Below, in pieces: positions 5,226-5,987 of a stretch of DNA of 5,987 nt (position 1 is the first letter of the stretch; each line of letters opens with the position of its first letter). Made by a program: the position numbers and the translations under genes. The stretch is from assembly GCA_026985385.1 (NCBI GenBank), contig JALSQM010000156.1, positions 1-5,987 on the forward strand. The letters run 5' to 3'. The notes beneath the pieces are model-generated. The model was not told the origin of the DNA. It did no database searches and saw nothing but the letters and a program-made list of their open reading frames with translations. The stretch is from Acidilobaceae archaeon. Its GTDB lineage: Archaea; Thermoproteota; Thermoprotei_A; Sulfolobales; Acidilobaceae.

Positions 5226-5987
5226 GAGGATCTCCCCCGCACGCGGCATGTTGCTACTACCCCTCCTAGACACCTTGGCGGCGCCAGCCGCCACACCCGC
5301 TACCAGGGCCTTCGATGGATCACCCGTCCATAGCAGCCAGGCGTTGAATGCTGCGTCGAACGCATCGCCGGCGCCGGTAACGTCAACGGGCTCTACGTGG
5401 GGCGGCTCCGCCTCCTCTATGATGCCCGCGGAATCGACTAGCACGGCGCCCCCGCCTCCGAGCTTGACTACAACTAGCCTTAACCTACCGCCCACCAGGG
5501 CTGTGGCCGCCCCTGGATCCGGGTCGCCGAGGAGGGCCCTCAACTCGCTACTGTTGATGAAGAGGTAGTCCACTCCCCTGAGGGCCTTGAGGACTCCCCC
5601 AGGGTCGCTGAAGACCTCTCCTCCCGGGTCGTATGTGCATAGCCTACCCCCTCCACAGCCCCCGGCGACGATTTTTGGGGCGACGCTTGCGAAGTGTATT
5701 ACATCGCCCCTCTCAGGTATCATGGAGGGCCTTAGGCCCGCGTTAGCCCCCCTAGCGGTTATCATGCTCCTATAGGCCTCAGCCCCCCTCACTAGTAGCA
5801 CGACCACGAAACCGGAGGGCTCGTCTACGACCTCGACGTGGCTCACATCCACGCCCTCGGACCTCAGCTTGTCGATGAGGCCGAGGGCAACCGCCTCCCG
5901 CCCCGTCCTCGCTACCAGTAGCGACCTCTGGCCGAGCCTGGCGGCTGCTATGGCGTAGTTAGACGCTGCACCCCCGAGGCCTACCCA
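5175..5987 (-). CDS. PfkB-family sugar/nucleoside kinase (N-terminus outside window)
   Basis: The minus-strand frame stays open to the right edge, so the gene begins beyond 5987; 270 residues are visible and perhaps 30 are missing for a usual PfkB length near 300. The first visible residues, WVGLGGAASNYAIAAARLG, are the N-terminal substrate-site motif (GG...N.A....LG), so the GTG at 5852 is internal. Further along are ARGANAGLRP, NSSELRALLG (the N-x-x-E motif for Mg-phosphate, visible residues 145-154), VVVKLGGGGAVLV, and the C-terminal signature VDVTGAGDAFDAAFNAWLL (about 201-219) with the anion hole GAG and catalytic Asp208. RRGSSNMP near the end matches the usual nucleotide-site tail. It should phosphorylate a sugar or nucleoside hydroxyl with a nucleotide donor in the cytosol; ribokinase-like or archaeal nucleoside kinase roles fit, and the substrate cannot be read. 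The last ~14 residues (GKVRCRSPPTRRG) overlap the converging 4890 gene. Confidence 0.88.
   Translation of the reverse strand, partial: WVGLGGAASNYAIAAARLGQRSLLVARTGREAVALGLIDKLRSEGVDVSHVEVVDEPSGFVVVLLVRGAEAYRSMITARGANAGLRPSMIPERGDVIHFASVAPKIVAGGCGGGRLCTYDPGGEVFSDPGGVLKALRGVDYLFINSSELRALLGDPDPGAATALVGGRLRLVVVKLGGGGAVLVDSAGIIEEAEPPHVEPVDVTGAGDAFDAAFNAWLLWTGDPSKALVAGVAAGAAKVSRRGSSNMPRAGEILSLMGKVRCRSPPTRRG

Noticed and set aside
5671..5677. Run of T (ATTTTTG) as a transcription terminator
   Set aside because: It lies inside the kinase coding region and is a single short run; no convincing T-rich terminator follows any gene in the window.
5248..5775. Plus-strand open frames opposite the kinase
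   Set aside because: The opposite strand encodes the PfkB signatures; these products are Ser/Thr/Pro-rich shadows.
5850..5852. GTG as the kinase start codon
   Set aside because: The frame continues upstream to the window edge and encodes the conserved N-terminal PfkB motif (GGAASNYA), so this GTG is internal.
5175..5987. Kinase as the isopentenyl phosphate kinase or mevalonate kinase that would complete the pathway
   Set aside because: Isopentenyl phosphate kinase is of the amino-acid-kinase fold and mevalonate kinase of the GHMP fold; this protein has PfkB/ribokinase signatures.
1..5987. tRNA, rRNA, CRISPR arrays, insertion sequences or defence islands
   Set aside because: No repeat-spacer pattern, transposase motif, terminal repeats or tRNA-like cloverleaf was seen on reading; coding sequence fills nearly all of the window and no gene-free stretch exceeds about 120 bases.

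Overview
This GC-rich window looks like chromosomal DNA of a hyperthermophilic crenarchaeon, most like Desulfurococcales or Acidilobales. The reasons are heavy AGG (arginine) and ATA (isoleucine) codon use, frequent GTG and TTG starts with GGAGGTG-type ribosome binding sites, TTTAAG/TTAAAG TATA-like boxes, very tight gene packing, and the gene content. The lineage is an inference; no rRNA or other marker gene is present.

Layout: 1-217 is the 3' end of an unrecognised + strand gene. It converges on a CPA2-type cation:proton antiporter gene (241-1425, minus). A short divergent promoter region (1426-1540) separates the antiporter from a compact + strand operon. The operon holds a UbiD-family decarboxylase (1541-2818), the large subunit (2835-4046) and small subunit (4049-4435) of an aconitase-X-type dehydratase, and an untracked 53-residue two-helix membrane protein (4438-4599). 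A winged-helix regulator (4542-4811, minus) converges on the operon end. It shares a symmetric TATA-like element with a divergent unrecognised + strand gene (4890-5225), whose tail overlaps a PfkB-family sugar/nucleoside kinase (5175 to beyond 5987, minus).

The core of the window is most economically read as the archaeal-specific part of the modified mevalonate pathway. The AcnX-type pair would be phosphomevalonate dehydratase, forming trans-anhydromevalonate 5-phosphate from mevalonate 5-phosphate. The UbiD homologue would be the prenylated-FMN-dependent anhydromevalonate phosphate decarboxylase, giving isopentenyl phosphate. Isopentenyl phosphate kinase, mevalonate kinase and the UbiX prenyltransferase that makes prenyl-FMN are not in the window and must be encoded elsewhere. 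Known biology covers these three genes. The less described items are the small membrane protein that follows them, the two unrecognised genes, and the symmetric promoter elements between divergent genes.
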